The translations under genes and the position numbers were made by a program. From assembly GCA_964508705.1 (NCBI GenBank), contig CAZDUS010000035.1:1-22512 (forward strand): DNA of 22,512 nt, written 5' to 3'. Positions 1-7,610 of this stretch are shown in pieces (positions within the stretch are counted from its first letter, which is position 1; every line of letters begins with the position of its first letter). The stretch is from CAZDUS01 sp964508705 (GTDB lineage: Bacteria > Verrucomicrobiota > Kiritimatiellia > CAIKKV01 > CAITUY01). The notes beneath the pieces were generated by a model. It ran no database searches and was not told where the DNA came from. It saw nothing but the letters and a program-made list of their open reading frames with translations.

Positions 1-2346
1 TTCGGTCGCCACCACGGCAAAGCCGCGCCCCTGTTCACCCGCCCGCGCGGCTTCGACCGCGGCGTTCAGGGCCAGGATGTTGGTCTGGAAGGCGATGCTG
101 TCGATGACGCCGATGATGTCCGAGATCTTCTTCGAACTGGCCTGGATCTCGCCCATGGTGACCACCACCTGCTTCACCACTTCGCCGCCTTTCACCACGC
201 CGGCGTTGGATGTCTTGGCCAGTTCGTTGGCCTGCCTGGCGTTCTCGGCGTTCTGCTTGACCGTGGCGTTGAGTTCTTCCATCGAGGACGAGGTTTCTTC
301 GAGACTGCTGGCCTGCTCTTCGGTGCGACTCGACAGGTCCTGGTTGCCCGCCGCGATTTCCTGCGAAGCGGTGTTGATCGCCTCCGTCGCTTCCTTGATC
401 CGACCCACGACTTCACGCAAGCGCTCGATCGTGGTGTTGGTGTCGTCTTTCAGCTGACCGAAAATGCCCTGATATTCGGCGTCGATGGTTTGCGTCAGGT
501 CGCCCGCGGCCACGAGTTGCAGAACCCGGGCAACATCCGTCAACCCGGTCTGCGTCACTTCGGACAACTGGTTGAGACCTTCGGCCAATTGTTTGAAGAA
601 ACCTTCCTTGCCTTCCATGCTGAGCCGCGTGACAAAGTCACCGCGCAGCGCGCCTTCGACTATGCCCGCCACCTCCTTTTCGACCATGACTTCGTTGGTG
701 CGATCCAGCCACTCGGCGACGGCCCCGAGACGCTCGTTGCGATCGTTGATGACCGGGCTGGCGCTCACCCGCAAATGACGCCCGCCAATTTCCATGTTGG
801 CGATATGGGTGCTGGTGAAGGTCGATAGCAGTTTGGCCTGATGTGCCGGGTTCTTGTGGAAAGTGTCGATGTTCACACCCAGCATCTTGTCGGCATCAAA
901 ATTCGGCAGTTGCTGCTTGATTGCCATTTCCGCGCCCTTGAGGATGCGTTGTACCGATTTGTTGGCGTAGATGATCGTCCTCTCGCTGTTTGCGATCATC
1001 ACCCCGGTGCTGACGTTGTCCAGTGCGATCTTGATGCGCAGCGTCTCGTCCGCCTGCCGCTTGGTCTCCATCACTTCAAAACCAAGGCGTGTCTGCATCG
1101 ACTGCAGGCCCTGCAAGGCTTTGCCGAGTTCGTCGTTGCGACTGACGTCGACCGCGTTGCTGTAATTGCCCTGCGCCACGTTATTGAGCGTTTCCCCCAC
1201 CACCGTCAGCGGACGGGTGATGGAACGGATCAGCTGCATTGCGAAGAAGAGCGCCAAAGCGATCACCACCGGCAGTTCGATCATGGCCACCAGGCGATCG
1301 TTCTCGTAGTCGGCTTGCGACTCGGCAAACAGCTCGCGGGCGCTGTCGGTGTGGTACTTGAGAATCTCGTCGGCCCTGGTCGAGGCTTCGCCATAGAGCG
1401 GATTGACTTTCTGCAGCAGGAGCAGGTTGGCGGCGGCGAAATTGCCTTCCTGTTGCGCCTTGACCATGGGCAGCAAGCCCTCCTGGACGAATTTCTTGCG
1501 TGCCTCGGCATAGGCCTCGGCATTCTTGCGATCGCCGTCGCCATGAACGGTTTTCTGGTACTCCGCCCACAGCGCGGTGATCTCCTCGATGTTCTTCTTC
1601 ACCTGGTCATGGTGAAACGACAGCGGGTGGTCGTGCAGCTTGGCGTAAGCGCCGGCGGGATCGTGTTGTAGTCCAAGCATGATCTGCGCGCGGTTATCGG
1701 CCATCAGTTTCCCGATGCGTCCAACCATGCGCACCGGTTCTGTACGCCGCTCATAGATATCTCGGGTCGCCTGGTTTGCATCGGAAAAATGGCCGAGAAA
1801 GATCGCCGCCTGAATGATCATCGCGACGATAAGTCCGCCAATCACCAGGCCCATCTTCAGGCCGACCGGCTTGTTCTGCCACAGCGGCCCCTTACCCTTG
1901 ACGGCCACGCCGTACTGGATGCGCAGCCTGCCCTGTTTCTTCTCGCGGAAGCGGCGATAGACCGCTTCATGCGCCTCGATCGCCTCGCGGCTGGCCCTGC
2001 GCCGCACCGACATGTAGCCCGTGATTTGTCCGTTCTCCCAGATCGGCGTGGCATTGGCCAGCACCCAGTAGTAGTCGCCGTTCTTGCAGCGGTTCTTGAC
2101 GTAGCCGGTCCACGGGCGGCCTTCCTTCAGCGTGCGCCACAGATCCTCGAAGGCCTCCACCGGCATGTCCGGATGGCGCACGATGTTGTGCGGTTCGCCG
2201 ATCAGTTCGGCCTCGGTGTAGCCGCTGATGTCGAGGAAATCCTTGTTGACGTAGGTGATTCGGCCCTGCATGTCGGTCTTGGATACGATCAGGCTCGAGT
2301 CCGACAACTGGATTTCGTTCTGGGTCACAGGCAGGTTGGTTCTCAT
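1..2346 (-). CDS. Aer-like PAS methyl-accepting chemotaxis protein (3' end missing)
   Basis: This is a chemoreceptor whose C-terminus lies beyond the left edge; 782 codons are visible. Residues about 1-120 form a PAS domain very close to E. coli Aer. The PHNIVRHPDMP stretch places R57, H58 and D60 at the same numbers as the Aer residues implicated in FAD binding, which suggests redox or energy sensing. A membrane segment (about 162-184), a roughly 170-residue mostly helical periplasmic region, a second membrane segment (about 354-372) and HAMP follow. Next come a second PAS (about 430-540), a further HAMP-like stretch and the MCP helical hairpin. The hairpin tip is partly visible (QTNILALNAAVEAARAGEQG). 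Unlike E. coli Aer, it has a real periplasmic domain. The start ATG has CAGGAG about 9 nt upstream. It is the last visible gene of the minus-strand che cluster, 27 bp after cheW. Function is firm at family level; the ligand is unknown. Confidence 0.93.
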   Translation of the reverse strand, partial: MRTNLPVTQNEIQLSDSSLIVSKTDMQGRITYVNKDFLDISGYTEAELIGEPHNIVRHPDMPVEAFEDLWRTLKEGRPWTGYVKNRCKNGDYYWVLANATPIWENGQITGYMSVRRRASREAIEAHEAVYRRFREKKQGRLRIQYGVAVKGKGPLWQNKPVGLKMGLVIGGLIVAMIIQAAIFLGHFSDANQATRDIYERRTEPVRMVGRIGKLMADNRAQIMLGLQHDPAGAYAKLHDHPLSFHHDQVKKNIEEITALWAEYQKTVHGDGDRKNAEAYAEARKKFVQEGLLPMVKAQQEGNFAAANLLLLQKVNPLYGEASTRADEILKYHTDSARELFAESQADYENDRLVAMIELPVVIALALFFAMQLIRSITRPLTVVGETLNNVAQGNYSNAVDVSRNDELGKALQGLQSMQTRLGFEVMETKRQADETLRIKIALDNVSTGVMIANSERTIIYANKSVQRILKGAEMAIKQQLPNFDADKMLGVNIDTFHKNPAHQAKLLSTFTSTHIANMEIGGRHLRVSASPVINDRNERLGAVAEWLDRTNEVMVEKEVAGIVEGALRGDFVTRLSMEGKEGFFKQLAEGLNQLSEVTQTGLTDVARVLQLVAAGDLTQTIDAEYQGIFGQLKDDTNTTIERLREVVGRIKEATEAINTASQEIAAGNQDLSSRTEEQASSLEETSSSMEELNATVKQNAENARQANELAKTSNAGVVKGGEVVKQVVVTMGEIQASSKKISDIIGVIDSIAFQTNILALNAAVEAARAGEQGRGFAVVATE

Positions 2347-2373
2347 TTGTCGGTCTCCTGACGCAGTAAAGAT

Positions 2374-2883
2374 TTATTGTTCATTCCGGGTGGCATCAAC
2401 CAATGCCATCTCGTGGGACAGCATCAGCCGCTCGATATCGACCACGATGAGCATGCGCCCGTCGAGGGTACATAGGCCGTTGATGTATTTGGTGTCGACC
2501 GTTGCGGCGAAATCCGGCGCGGGGCGGATCTGTTCCTGGCGCAGCAGGGTCACGTCGGACACGCTGTCGACCACGATGCCGACCACGCGCGAGCCGATAT
2601 TCAAAATTATCACTACGGTAAATGGCGTGTAGTCGGCGGTGCCGACATTGAACTTGATGCGCAGATCGACAATCGGCACGATGGTGCCGCGCAGGTTGAT
2701 CACGCCCTTGAGAAAGTCGGGGGCATTGGCAATCGTGGTAGGCGCCTCGTAGCCGCGAATTTCCTGCACCTTGAGGATATCGATTGCATACTCCTCCGGG
2801 CCCAGGGTGTAGAGCAGATATTCCTGGGCGTGACCCCCGTTTTCGCTGGCGCCCTTGCCCGTGGCTGACTGTTCGTGAACCAT
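2374..2883 (-). CDS. cheW: Chemotaxis coupling protein CheW
   Basis: CheW is the cytoplasmic adaptor linking chemoreceptors to CheA in signalling arrays. The protein has 169 residues and one CheW-like SH3-type domain (about 20-155). Recognisable parts are EYLLYTLGPEEYAIDI, VQEIRGYEAPT, the core LKGVINLRGTIVPIVDLR, and VVGIVVDSVSDV. Length is typical for the family. Two ATGs lie back to back (2886 and 2883). The AAGGAG ribosome site is only 3 nt from the first but 6 nt from the second, so I take 2883. It lies 36 bp downstream of cheA and 27 bp upstream of the Aer-like receptor on the same strand, so co-transcription is likely. Confidence 0.96.
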   Translation of the reverse strand: MVHEQSATGKGASENGGHAQEYLLYTLGPEEYAIDILKVQEIRGYEAPTTIANAPDFLKGVINLRGTIVPIVDLRIKFNVGTADYTPFTVVIILNIGSRVVGIVVDSVSDVTLLRQEQIRPAPDFAATVDTKYINGLCTLDGRMLIVVDIERLMLSHEMALVDATRNEQ

Positions 2884-2919
2884 CATTTGCTCCTTGCTCC
2901 CTCGTTCTCCGCGACTGCT

Positions 2920-5145
2920 TCAGGCCGCCGCGGGCAGGGCGCTTTTCGCCATCTGCACCAGCGCCGCCACATCGAGAATCAGGGCGACGTGGCCATCGCC
3001 CATGATCGTTGCCCCGGATATGCCGGGGACTTTGCGGTAATTGGATTCCAGGCTCTTGATCACCACCTGGTGCTGGCCGACCAGAGCATCAATGAACAGC
3101 GCCGCCTTCACGCCGTCGGCTTCGATCACCACCATGATTCCCTCTTCAAGCCGCGTCCTGGTGCCCGGAATTCCGAAGACTTCGAACAGGGCCACCACCG
3201 GCAGGAATTCGCCGCGCACCTGGATCAGGCGCTCGACCCCCGAGACGCTCTTGATCATTCCGCGCTCGACCTGCAGCGACTCGATGACATAGCCGAGCGG
3301 GATGATGTAGGTTTCCTTGCCTGCGGCGACCGACATGCCATCGAGGATCGCCAGTGTCAGCGGCAGGCGCACGGTCATGCGGGTGCCGATGCCGGTCATC
3401 GACTCGATCTCGACCCGTCCGCCCATGGCGCTGATGTTGCGCTTGACCACATCCATGCCAACGCCGCGCCCGGAGACTTCGGTGACTGCGTCCGCCGTGG
3501 AAAATCCGGCTTCAAAAATCAACAACCAGACCTCGCCATCGGTCATCTGGTCATGGACCGACAGACCCTTTTCGCGCGCCTTGGCGAGAATTTTCTGGCG
3601 ATTGAGTCCGGCGCCGTCGTCACCCACCTCGATGACGATGCTGCCGCCCTGGTGCGAGGCCTTGAGCGTAATCGTGCCGGTCGGCGACTTGCCCCTGGCG
3701 ATGCGGTCCTCGGGCATTTCAACGCCGTGATCGAGGCTGTTGCGTACCAGATGCGTCAGCGGGTCGCTGATGCGTTCGATCAGGCTCTTGTCGAGTTCCG
3801 TGCCTTCGCCGATGGTCTTGAGTTCGATCTGCTTGCCCAGTTTCTGCGCCAGATCGCGCACCACGCGCGGAAAGCGCGAGAACACCACCGATATCGGCAT
3901 CATGCGGATCGACATCACCGATTCCTGCATGTCGCGCGTATTGCGCTCCAACTGGGCCACGCCATTGTGCAAGCGCTCGAATTCGACCGGGTCGAGCGTG
4001 GAGGCGGACTGCGCCAGCATGGCCTGGGTAATCACCAGTTCGCCGATCAGGTTGATCAGTTGATCGACCTTGTCGACATCGACGCGGATCGAGGTTTCCC
4101 CGACCGCGGCCGGCCGTGGCGTGGCACGTCTGTCCTTGCCGCGTCTGTCCGCCGCGTCGCCTTCGCGCCGCTCAACGGGTTCCGGCACGGCGGCAAGAGT
4201 TCCCGCAGGGACGCACGGCGCTGGCGCCGGCAACGCGGCGACAATCGCGGTAGCCGCCGCCGGGGCGGGCAGGTCGACAAAAAAACCGTAAGAATCGTCG
4301 GTGGCGGGTGCGGCGGATGGTGCCGGTTCGGGCACCGCTGCGGGAGCATCGCTGAAGAGGCCCCAGGAGTCGTCTGCTGCGGACTTTTCCGTAGCGGGTA
4401 CATCGTCGAAGAAGCCGTAAGCGCCATCGCTGCTATCGGCGGCAAGCGCCATCGAATCTGCCGCATCGATGCGAATGCTGTCACTGCGTGCGACAAACTC
4501 CAGCAGGCCACGGACGATCTCCGGATCGGCCCCGGCTCCAACGCGCAAGTGCCACGGAGCGTCCGCGGCCATTGCCCGCTCGATCAGCTCGACACCCCAG
4601 CGCTTGCCCAATTCCGCGAGCAGATTGTCGACCGTGGTGGCCGCCTCCGGCGCGTCCATGTCAAGAATGAAGCTGATGTCCATTTGTCCCGGTACTGCCA
4701 CGTCGGCAACCGGGACGGCCACTGCCGCCGCTGCCGCGCCAACCGGTTGCGGCGAAGTACCGACCGTCAGTGCGGAAAGCCTTTTGCACATTGCGGCAAC
4801 CTGCGCCGGGTCTGCCGCGCCATCGCCACGATGCCCGGCCAGCAGCGACTTCAAGACATCGCCGGCATCAAGAAAGGCATCAATCATGTCCGCGCGCAGG
4901 GTCAATTCACCCTTGCGGATCCGATCGAGCAGGTTTTCGAGGACATGGGTGACTTCAGCCAGGTCGGTAAAGCCGAAGGTTCCGGCGGAGCCCTTGATCG
5001 AATGTGCCGCGCGAAAGATGGCGTTGAGCTGCTCGGCATCGGGGTCATGGATGTCCAGCTCCAGCAGCAGGGATTCCATGCTGTCCAGATGCTCCTGAGC
5101 CTCCTCGAAGAACACCTGGTAGAACTGGCTCATGTCAATCGACAT
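2920..5145 (-). CDS. cheA: Chemotaxis histidine kinase CheA
   Basis: CheA autophosphorylates under receptor control and passes phosphate to CheY. The start at 5145 (MSIDMSQFYQVFFEE) aligns without gaps to E. coli CheA and puts the phospho-histidine at H48 in RAAHSIKGSAG, as in E. coli. GGGAG lies 4 nt upstream. An ATG at 5160 gives 5 extra residues but has no ribosome site. Domains: Hpt P1 (about 1-105), a weak P2-like region (about 155-230), an Ala/Pro-rich linker, P3 dimerisation (about 350-410), and the HATPase. The HATPase shows N-box LVRNSLDHG, GDDGAGLN and GRGVGMD. A CheW-like P5 domain closes the protein (about 603-735). The linker carries three copies of an acidic-aromatic motif (DDSYGFF-like). 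All catalytic motifs are intact. A MITE-like repeat sits just upstream, so the leader has been remodelled. Confidence 0.97.
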   Translation of the reverse strand: MSIDMSQFYQVFFEEAQEHLDSMESLLLELDIHDPDAEQLNAIFRAAHSIKGSAGTFGFTDLAEVTHVLENLLDRIRKGELTLRADMIDAFLDAGDVLKSLLAGHRGDGAADPAQVAAMCKRLSALTVGTSPQPVGAAAAAVAVPVADVAVPGQMDISFILDMDAPEAATTVDNLLAELGKRWGVELIERAMAADAPWHLRVGAGADPEIVRGLLEFVARSDSIRIDAADSMALAADSSDGAYGFFDDVPATEKSAADDSWGLFSDAPAAVPEPAPSAAPATDDSYGFFVDLPAPAAATAIVAALPAPAPCVPAGTLAAVPEPVERREGDAADRRGKDRRATPRPAAVGETSIRVDVDKVDQLINLIGELVITQAMLAQSASTLDPVEFERLHNGVAQLERNTRDMQESVMSIRMMPISVVFSRFPRVVRDLAQKLGKQIELKTIGEGTELDKSLIERISDPLTHLVRNSLDHGVEMPEDRIARGKSPTGTITLKASHQGGSIVIEVGDDGAGLNRQKILAKAREKGLSVHDQMTDGEVWLLIFEAGFSTADAVTEVSGRGVGMDVVKRNISAMGGRVEIESMTGIGTRMTVRLPLTLAILDGMSVAAGKETYIIPLGYVIESLQVERGMIKSVSGVERLIQVRGEFLPVVALFEVFGIPGTRTRLEEGIMVVIEADGVKAALFIDALVGQHQVVIKSLESNYRKVPGISGATIMGDGHVALILDVAALVQMAKSALPAAA

Positions 5146-5167
5146 GTCGCTCCCGCTCATGGTCAGG

Positions 5168-5392
5168 CATGATTAGCCAAAATGTTCAGCCGACAAAGCA
5201 AGGCGCGAGTTATCGATGCTCTCCCCCCTTCAAGGGGGGTGTTGGAGGGGGGATGGGGGCACTGAGGCGAAAAACACGCCCACAATTCCCCATCCCCACC
5301 CCGACCCTCCCCTTGAAGGGGAGGGAGATTCAGTGTGGATCCCCTTGAAGGGGAGGGAGATTCAGTTTGGCTGAACATTGTGGCTAATCAGG
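5168..5392. mobile_element. MITE-like element with 24-bp inverted termini and 8-bp flanking direct repeat
   Basis: This non-coding 225-bp element lies between cheY and cheA. The left end (5168-5191) and the right end (5369-5392, reverse complement) match at 22 of 24 positions; the core shared by both is AATGTTCAGCC preceded by GATTAGCCA. Immediately outside, TGGTCAGG occurs at 5160-5167 and again at 5393-5400, as expected for an 8-bp target-site duplication. The interior has GC-rich palindromes, for example an arm pair centred in 5223-5239 and CCTCCCCTTGAAGGGGAGG near 5306-5324. It encodes no protein, so any transposition would need a transposase in trans. The family name is unknown to me. 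Confidence 0.72.
5309..5370. repeat. 32-bp tandem duplication inside the MITE-like element
   Basis: The segment beginning CCCCTTGAAGGGGAGGGAG at 5309 recurs at 5341, a period of exactly 32 bp. The two copies differ only near the GTGTGG/GTTTGG position. The same 32-bp period is seen in the related element at 9877-9991. Confidence 0.8.
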
Positions 5393-5405
5393 TGGTCAGG
5401 TCAGC

Positions 5406-5771
5406 CTAGCCGATGACTTTTTTCACCACTTCGATCAGCTTTTGCGGATCGAAGGGCTTGACCAGCCAACCCGTCGCCCCGGCGGCCTTGCCCTGCGCCT
5501 TCATGGCGTCGGACGACTCCGTGGTCAGCATCAATATCGGCACTGTCTTGTACTGGGGCAGCGCACGCAGGCTTTTGACCAGCGTCAGGCCGTCCATGCG
5601 CGGCATGTTCTGATCGGTAAGTATCAAATTGAAGCTTCTGGACCTGGCTTTTTCCAGGCCATCCATGCCATCGACGGCTTCAACAACCTCGTAGCCGGAA
5701 CTCTTTACGGTGAAAGCGACCATCTGGCGAATGGAGGCGGAATCATCGACAACAAGTATGGTTTTAGACAT
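5406..5771 (-). CDS. cheY: Chemotaxis response regulator CheY
   Basis: This 121-residue single-domain receiver takes phosphate from CheA and, when phosphorylated, binds the flagellar switch. Visible signature residues are the acidic pair D9/D10 (VVDDSASIRQ), the phospho-acceptor D53 (LTDQNMPRMDG), the switch threonines in MLTTESS (about 83-84) and K105 (LVKPFD). The sequence fits CheY rather than an output-domain regulator, and length is typical. Start ATG at 5771 is preceded by GAGGAAG. It lies 36 bp downstream of the receptor gene that carries a CheZ-like motif. The MITE-like element separates it from cheA, which may insulate or alter read-through. Confidence 0.96.
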   Translation of the reverse strand: MSKTILVVDDSASIRQMVAFTVKSSGYEVVEAVDGMDGLEKARSRSFNLILTDQNMPRMDGLTLVKSLRALPQYKTVPILMLTTESSDAMKAQGKAAGATGWLVKPFDPQKLIEVVKKVIG

Positions 5772-5807
5772 GCGGGAACTTCCTCGGGAAACGGGTATAA
5801 GGTCGGC

Positions 5808-7061
5808 TCAGAACAGTTCGATTTCACCGCGGCTCATCGCCTTCTGGCTGACCGGACTATTCACAGTTGCCTGCGCCATGTCCTGCAACCGCACGGCAAC
5901 GCGACTGGTTTCGGATTGAAGGGATTGCAAGGCTTCGGCGGCATTGAGGGTGACAGCGTTTTGCTGCAGCGTTTGTGCCAGTTCGCCCAGATGCCGCGAC
6001 ACATCGTCAATGGCGTCAACCCGCCGCCCGACATGACCGAGCAACTGGGACACGATGTCCTGAAACTGCAGTGCGGTAACCGCGCGCCCGACCTGCGCAT
6101 CGACCTCATCGGCGATGCCGCCGAGTTGCTCGAGGGCATCGCCGCGCAATCGGCTCTGTGCGTTCATGGTGGTGATGATCTGCTCGACGCGTGCCTTCGA
6201 CTCGACGGCAAAGGTCAGGTCGTGACTGGCCATGCGCTGGATAGCCACTTCCGTCTGCTTCACGGTGACCTGCATGTTCTCGATCACCTTGTTTATCTGC
6301 TGGCTGAACTGCGAAGTACGCCCGGAAAGAGTGCGCACTTCATCGGCCACCACGGCAAAGCCACGACCGGCCTCGCCGGCGCGTGCCGCCTCGATCGCGG
6401 CATTGAGCGCCAGCAGGTTGGTTTGCGTGGCGATCGAACCGATCTCGGAAAGAATTGACTGAACCTCCTGCGTGCGCGCGCCTATGCTGTCGGTCAGTTC
6501 GACGAGTTCCATCCCCAGTTTGCTGTTGCTGACGATGTTATCCACCACGCGCTGCATGACCGTCGTGGTGTCCTTGACGAAATCATCAAACTGGCTGCGA
6601 CTCTGTTCACTGCCGGCGTCCGAGGTGACCGAAACCGTCACGTCACGTTGGCGACAGGTATGCTCATGCATGCTGTTGAAGCTGCCGCCCAAACTCGCGA
6701 TGGCTTCAGCCAACAGGGTTTTCACCTGATCAAGTTCGCCGCGAACAATAACCATTTGTGCGGAAAACTGGATCGAACACACTTCCAGCAGACAATGAAA
6801 CTCGTCGAGCAAGGCCTGCTCTTCGCCTTTCATGCGCTGCTGATCTGCGGCGTCCCTTGCATCATCCCTGCCTGACAGGGTCGCAATGGCGTGGCAGCCA
6901 GTACCGACCAGCAACAGTGCGATCCATGTCAAGGGGCCGATGCCGGGGCCCGATGCCAGTGCCGCGCCGCCGCCGACCAGAAGGGTCCAGCCCAGGCCAA
7001 GCCAGAAGCTCTTGCCGAAGAAGCTCAGGGGCGACACGGAAAAGCGTTCACGCATTGTCAT
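5808..7061 (-). CDS. Membrane chemoreceptor with CheZ-like phosphatase motif
   Basis: This 417-residue protein has two close N-terminal membrane segments (about 14-36 and 42-62) with almost no periplasmic loop, so it probably senses from the membrane or cytoplasm. Residues about 150-300 include an MCP signalling hairpin with tip QTNLLALNAAIEAARAGE and GRGFAVVADEVR. Downstream, LQFQDIVSQLLGHV (about 331-344) matches the CheZ active site FQDLTGQ. D335 and Q339 have the same spacing as CheZ D143 and Q147, which promote CheY-P hydrolysis. The C-terminus EIELF is acidic-aromatic, loosely like the CheY-binding tail of CheZ. Its position directly upstream of cheY supports a CheY-P link. Receptor identity is firm; phosphatase activity is inference. 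Starts at 7061 and 7055 are equally plausible and neither has a strong ribosome site. Confidence 0.9.
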   Translation of the reverse strand: MTMRERFSVSPLSFFGKSFWLGLGWTLLVGGGAALASGPGIGPLTWIALLLVGTGCHAIATLSGRDDARDAADQQRMKGEEQALLDEFHCLLEVCSIQFSAQMVIVRGELDQVKTLLAEAIASLGGSFNSMHEHTCRQRDVTVSVTSDAGSEQSRSQFDDFVKDTTTVMQRVVDNIVSNSKLGMELVELTDSIGARTQEVQSILSEIGSIATQTNLLALNAAIEAARAGEAGRGFAVVADEVRTLSGRTSQFSQQINKVIENMQVTVKQTEVAIQRMASHDLTFAVESKARVEQIITTMNAQSRLRGDALEQLGGIADEVDAQVGRAVTALQFQDIVSQLLGHVGRRVDAIDDVSRHLGELAQTLQQNAVTLNAAEALQSLQSETSRVAVRLQDMAQATVNSPVSQKAMSRGEIELF

Positions 7062-7100
7062 ATTGTCTGGATTGCGGGAAGTGGGCGTTTCATGGGACGG

Positions 7101-7130
7101 TATGCTCTCAAGGACCGTATGCTCTCAAAG
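7101..7130. repeat. Short direct repeat (17-bp period) in divergent leader
   Basis: TATGCTCTCAA occurs at 7101 and again at 7118. The second copy begins the conserved 66-bp block shared with the motA upstream region; that distal locus has only one copy. Confidence 0.6.
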
Positions 7131-7184
7131 GGGCGGCCCTTTGTTTATCCGTGAATTACGCGACAAACTGCGGAATGTACGTAG
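7119..7184. promoter_or_regulatory. Conserved 66-bp block, copy A (between receptor and STAS genes)
   Basis: This 66-bp stretch is 58/66 identical, without gaps, to 22026-22091 upstream of motA. Both ends and the core TTTATCCGTGAATTACGCG are conserved. Five of the eight differences fall in an 11-bp spacer after ATGCTCTCAAA, a pattern that suggests a spaced promoter or operator. The core holds an imperfect dyad (GTTT...AAAC around CGTGAATTACG). The block lies 97 bp before the STAS start codon and 57 bp from the divergent receptor start. I cannot assign a sigma factor or regulator. The rest of 7062-7281 shows no gene. Confidence 0.6.
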
Positions 7185-7281
7185 TTGCACGCAGGGCAGG
7201 AGATGCAAGAATGCCGGTACCAATACGACACGCACGACACGCGCGTCGGTCGCGTCCGGGACTTGTCAAGGAGAAGCCAGC

Positions 7282-7587
7282 ATGCAGATAACAATGAGGG
7301 CAGACGGCTTAAAGGCTGTCGTCCGTCTGTCCGGAAGATTCGAATTCAGTGCTCACCGCGAATTTCGCGAGACCATTGATACGGCTCTGCAGAACAAGGC
7401 GATCGAGGAGGTGGTGATCGACCTGCGGGATGTGGACTATGTCGATAGCTCGGCGCTGGGAATGCTGCTGATGCTGCGCGAAAAAGCCAATGGAGCAAAA
7501 AAGAAGCTTGCTCTCGCCAATCCCCGTGGTGTTGTCAAGCAGGCATTGGATATTGCCCACTTCGAAAAGATCTTTTCGATCATTTGA
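7282..7587 (+). CDS. STAS-domain anti-sigma factor antagonist
   Basis: This is a 101-residue single STAS domain of the SpoIIAA/RsbV/HsbA type. Such proteins bind an anti-sigma factor when unphosphorylated and are switched off by serine phosphorylation. The conserved phosphorylation loop is DYVDSSALGMLL; S57 aligns with the phospho-serine of SpoIIAA. Start ATG at 7282 has AAGGAG 8 nt upstream. A longer open frame from about 6886 is rejected because its extension has no STAS character and crosses the conserved 66-bp block. The next gene overlaps or nearly abuts it, and it encodes the matching phosphatase. The third gene encodes the matching kinase. In Pseudomonas the related HsbA acts on FlgM; the target here is unknown. 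Confidence 0.93.
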   Translation: MQITMRADGLKAVVRLSGRFEFSAHREFRETIDTALQNKAIEEVVIDLRDVDYVDSSALGMLLMLREKANGAKKKLALANPRGVVKQALDIAHFEKIFSII

Positions 7588-7610
7588 GGCAAGCGATCCT
7601 GGATTCGAAA

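Noticed and set aside
2875..5172. Very long plus-strand open frame opposite cheA
   Set aside because: It is antisense to an unmistakable CheA. Its protein is His/Asp/Arg-rich with no domain character, as expected for the reverse complement of a GC-rich gene.
5305..5325. Rho-independent terminator at the CCCCTTGAAGGGG palindromes
   Set aside because: Stems are strong but no T-tract follows on either strand; they are better explained as parts of the repeat element.
7119..7150. Sigma-28 (FliA) promoter within the conserved block
   Set aside because: Spacing from TCAAA is suggestive, but the -10 region matches GCCGATAA at only about 3 of 8 positions on the plus strand, and the minus-strand reading has a poor -35.
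6886..7281. N-terminal extension of the STAS frame
   Set aside because: The extension lies partly antisense to the receptor gene, crosses the conserved 66-bp block and is not STAS-like. ATG 7282 has a good AAGGAG.
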